A stretch of DNA of 43,088 nt from a bacterium (GTDB taxonomy: Bacteria; Desulfobacterota; JAPLJL01), in the NCBI GenBank assembly GCA_028713675.1, contig JAQTNV010000031.1, positions 1 to 43,088 of the forward strand, in the 5' to 3' direction. The position numbers and the translations under genes were made by a program. The notes below the pieces were generated by a model. The model did no database searches and was not told the origin of the DNA. It saw nothing but the letters and a program-made list of their open reading frames with translations. Positions within the stretch are counted from its first letter, which is position 1. The number at the start of each line of letters is the position of its first letter. Below are positions 41,147 through 43,088 of this stretch, piece by piece.

Positions 41147-41732
41147 CCGAAAATTCATTCTCTTTTTGGTTTTTTTAGTTCTCGGGTTGTTTCCGGCGGC
41201 GGGACCGGCGCGGGAAGGGCTGGAGCCGGAAGCGCCGCTTCCGAATTACGACTACCGGATCGGGGCCGGCGACCTGCTCGAGATCAAGGTTTTCGGTTCT
41301 CCCGAGCTGGATCGGACGGTGTCGGTGAGCGGCAAGGGGATGATTGATTTCCCTCTCCTGGGCTGGATCTCGGCGGAAGGGTTGACCGTTGAAGAACTGA
41401 CCAAGAGCCTGGAAAAGGGGCTGGGAGAATGCTGCCTGGTCAATCCCCAGGTCAATATCCGGGTCCTGGAATATAACGCCCAGCAGGTTTACCTTTTCGG
41501 CGAGGTGCAGAAACCCGGGGTCTACCAGTTGAAGAAAGGGAAAACCCTGATGGAACTGATCATCGAGGCGGAAGGGGTGACCCGGAAGGCCGCCAAGGGC
41601 CGGGTTTACATTCTCCGCCGGGGCAAGTCGGAAAGGATCAAGGTCGATCTGGATGAAATCATCAAAAACTCCCGCCGGGATGTCCCGCTCCAGCCGGGGG
41701 ACATGATTTACGTTCCCGAAAGCATATTCTGA
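41097..41732 (+). CDS. Polysaccharide export protein, Wza-like (Poly_export + SLBB)
   Basis: A 211-residue periplasmic/outer-membrane export protein. The polysaccharide-export domain has YRIGAGDLLEIKVFG and VSVSGKGMIDFPLLGW; the SLBB domain has VYLFGEVQKPGVYQLKKGKT and LELI-type turns. Wza family members form the outer-membrane channel for exopolysaccharide or capsule. The hydrophobic stretch KFILFLVFLVLGLF is the signal peptide. The first in-frame ATG (41097) overlaps the barrel gene by 50 bp; an ATT at 41142 behind GGGGGAG is another possible start. There is no lipobox cysteine, unlike E. coli Wza, and the protein is short (about 380 in E. coli), so it is the compact form. Confidence 0.85.
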   Translation: MFTTHTRSVSGGASVINRKFILFLVFLVLGLFPAAGPAREGLEPEAPLPNYDYRIGAGDLLEIKVFGSPELDRTVSVSGKGMIDFPLLGWISAEGLTVEELTKSLEKGLGECCLVNPQVNIRVLEYNAQQVYLFGEVQKPGVYQLKKGKTLMELIIEAEGVTRKAAKGRVYILRRGKSERIKVDLDEIIKNSRRDVPLQPGDMIYVPESIF

Positions 41733-41814
41733 TCGAGGGTGTTTTAAATCGTGATTTTATATTTTGGAAAGATAGTTAGATTATCAATATCTTCCGAAAA
41801 TGATTTTTTTGGAG

Positions 41815-41858
41815 TGCAAGAGCTTGCTCTTGCAATGCATCCCGCCAGGGCGGGATGC
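41815..41858. repeat. Two adjacent hairpins in the wza-wzz gap
   Basis: TGCAAGAGC / GCTCTTGCA (41815-41834) and GCATCCCGC / GCGGGATGC (41837-41858) stand side by side. With no T-run after them they look like a REP-type or RNA structural element between the Wza-like gene and the Wzz-like gene. Confidence 0.6.
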
Positions 41859-41901
41859 GGTCCATATTTAAACTTGATGGGGAAAAACTAAACACCCTCT
41901 G

Positions 41902-43088
41902 ATGGAAGAGACCGTAAATCTCTACGATTACCTCGAAGTCATCAGGAGGAGGAAATGGGTGCTGATTTCCACCCTGATTATCATTTTCTCCTCGGTGACG
42001 ATCGCCACCTTCCGGCAGGCTCCCACCTACCGGGCTACGGCGGTGATCAGTATTAACGTCAATATGCCTTCCGTCATTCCCTTCCAAAGTCCCTATCCGG
42101 AGGAGTCCAATTATTACAATTTTTATCACATCCGGGATTATTTTCGGACCCAGTACGAGATCCTGCAATCCCGGGACATCGCCCGCCGGGTTCTGAAAAA
42201 TCTGAACCTGCGCGGCACTCCCCGGTTCCCGGAGGTCCCCGATCCGGAAAGGGCGTTCCTGGGCGGCCTCGAGGTGGAACCGGTGAAGGAATCTTTCCTG
42301 GTCAAAATTCACTATAAAGACTCGGATCCGGAGGAGGCGGCCCGTTTCGCCAACGCTGTGGCCCAGGCCTACGCCGAAAGGATCCTGGACGAAAAGAAGG
42401 GGGTCGGTCAGGAGGCCTTTATCTTTCTTTCCGATCAGCTGTCGGAGATCAACCAGCGGATCAAAAAATCCGAGTCGGCCTCGGTAAAATTCCTGGAAGA
42501 GCGCCGGATTTATTCCCTGGATGAGTCCAAGCAGATCCTGCACGGCAAGATCCGCAATCTTTACCAGGAATTGTCGGAAATGCAGAAGAACGAACGGGAG
42601 GTCCAGCAGAAGCTGAAAGATCTCCAGGGCTTTGATCTCAACGATCCCAAGGTCCTGGCCCTCAAGACTTTCCGGGAGAATTCCCTGATGCAGATGCTGA
42701 TCGAGAAGAGGCTGAGCCTGGCCGCCACCGTGGCCAATCTTCGGGCCCAGTATAAATCCGGTCACCCCGATCTCTCCCGGCCCGAGAGCGAACTGGCGGA
42801 GGTGGACCGCCAGATCCAGGAAGAGGTGGTCAATCTCCGGAAAGCCCTGGAACTCGAGTCCAAGGGACTTCGGACCCGGGAGAATTCCCTGCTCCAGGAG
42901 ATCAAGCTGCGCGAGAAAGAGGCCACCAATCTGAACGAATACAGCGTGGAATACTATCCGCTCCAGCGCGAGGTGGACACCAACCAGAAGATCTACGACG
43001 CGCTTTTAACCCGCTTCCAGGAGACCCGGGTTTTCAACGAGGCAATCAATACCAACGTCAAGGTGGTTGAGGGCGCCCAGCCGCCCCC
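41902..43088 (+). CDS. Wzz/GumC-type polysaccharide chain-length/export protein (partial, runs off right edge)
   Basis: The frame opens at ATG 41902 and stays open for 395 codons to the edge. It begins with YDYLEVIRRRKWVLISTLII, the first inner-membrane helix and basic motif of Wzz/GumC/ExoP proteins, followed by APTYRATAVISIN and a periplasmic alpha/beta domain. Long coiled coils follow (about 180-360), ending in DALLTRFQETRVFNEAINTN and VVEGAQPP, the family's conserved PxxP-type region before the second membrane helix. A C-terminal tyrosine-kinase domain, if any, lies outside the window. It is the polymerisation/export partner of the Wza-like gene 170 bp upstream. The start has no strong ribosome site. 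Confidence 0.9.
   Translation, partial: MEETVNLYDYLEVIRRRKWVLISTLIIIFSSVTIATFRQAPTYRATAVISINVNMPSVIPFQSPYPEESNYYNFYHIRDYFRTQYEILQSRDIARRVLKNLNLRGTPRFPEVPDPERAFLGGLEVEPVKESFLVKIHYKDSDPEEAARFANAVAQAYAERILDEKKGVGQEAFIFLSDQLSEINQRIKKSESASVKFLEERRIYSLDESKQILHGKIRNLYQELSEMQKNEREVQQKLKDLQGFDLNDPKVLALKTFRENSLMQMLIEKRLSLAATVANLRAQYKSGHPDLSRPESELAEVDRQIQEEVVNLRKALELESKGLRTRENSLLQEIKLREKEATNLNEYSVEYYPLQREVDTNQKIYDALLTRFQETRVFNEAINTNVKVVEGAQPP

Noticed and set aside
41776-42765. 329-codon minus-strand frame opposite the Wzz-like gene
   Set aside because: The plus strand has a continuous frame with Wzz/GumC motifs; the minus frame shows no family motif.

Overview
The window reads as a chromosomal segment of an uncultivated-type Gram-negative (diderm) bacterium with a fairly GC-rich genome. 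Diderm markers are an LpxH-type lipid A enzyme, Wza- and Wzz-type exopolysaccharide export proteins, an OmpA-type peptidoglycan anchor, outer-membrane beta-barrels, a RodZ-like protein and a PilF/PilW-like lipoprotein. The gene mix suggests a deltaproteobacterial (Desulfobacterota/Myxococcota-like) or Nitrospirota-like lineage, but the sequence alone does not fix the phylum. No rRNA, tRNA, CRISPR array, prophage or intact transposase was found.

Layout. 1-117 (minus) is the start of a pentapeptide-repeat protein. 211-6245 (plus) holds a YihQ-like GH31 glycosidase, a diacylglycerol-kinase-family lipid kinase, rpsF, ssb and a prephenate dehydratase. 6558-12101 (minus) holds two tandem PlsC-like acyltransferases, an NtrC-type response regulator, a FlgO/CsgG-like TPR protein behind a good sigma70 promoter, and a TIM-barrel isomerase-like protein. 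12625-18629 (plus) holds a D-aminoacylase-type amidohydrolase, a class-I amidotransferase-type hydrolase, UppP, an LPP20-like protein and a FlgT-like protein, closed by a strong terminator. 18878-21873 (minus) holds a second lipid kinase, an alpha/beta hydrolase and LpxH. From about 21981 to the right edge everything is plus strand: an unknown protein, a PilF-like lipoprotein, a RodZ-like protein, two divergent MCP-like receptors, RecO and a 1880-residue barrel/repeat/OmpA protein (to a terminator near 36050). After that come an exported protein coupled to a TPR protein, a small secreted protein, a beta-barrel, a Wza-type protein and the N-terminal part of a Wzz/GumC-type protein that runs off the window.

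The common theme is the cell envelope: lipid A and phospholipid synthesis, undecaprenyl phosphate recycling, peptidoglycan-related hydrolases, exopolysaccharide export and a very long outer-membrane/peptidoglycan connector. The most unusual items are: (1) the 1880-residue protein, which joins an outer-membrane barrel, about a dozen carboxypeptidase-regulatory-like repeats and an OmpA domain, and carries an internal Shine-Dalgarno, ATG and signal peptide as if two genes had fused; (2) two independently amplified tandem DNA repeats (252 bp and 312 bp units) inside it; (3) two MITE-like elements of about 155 bp with 11-bp terminal inverted repeats on either side of the D-aminoacylase gene; (4) several heptanucleotide tandem arrays with different units in separate intergenic gaps; (5) two divergent MCP-like proteins in an operon-like run with RodZ/PilF-like genes and recO, with no cheA or cheW nearby; (6) a FlgO/FlgP/FlgT-like trio with no other flagellar gene in view.
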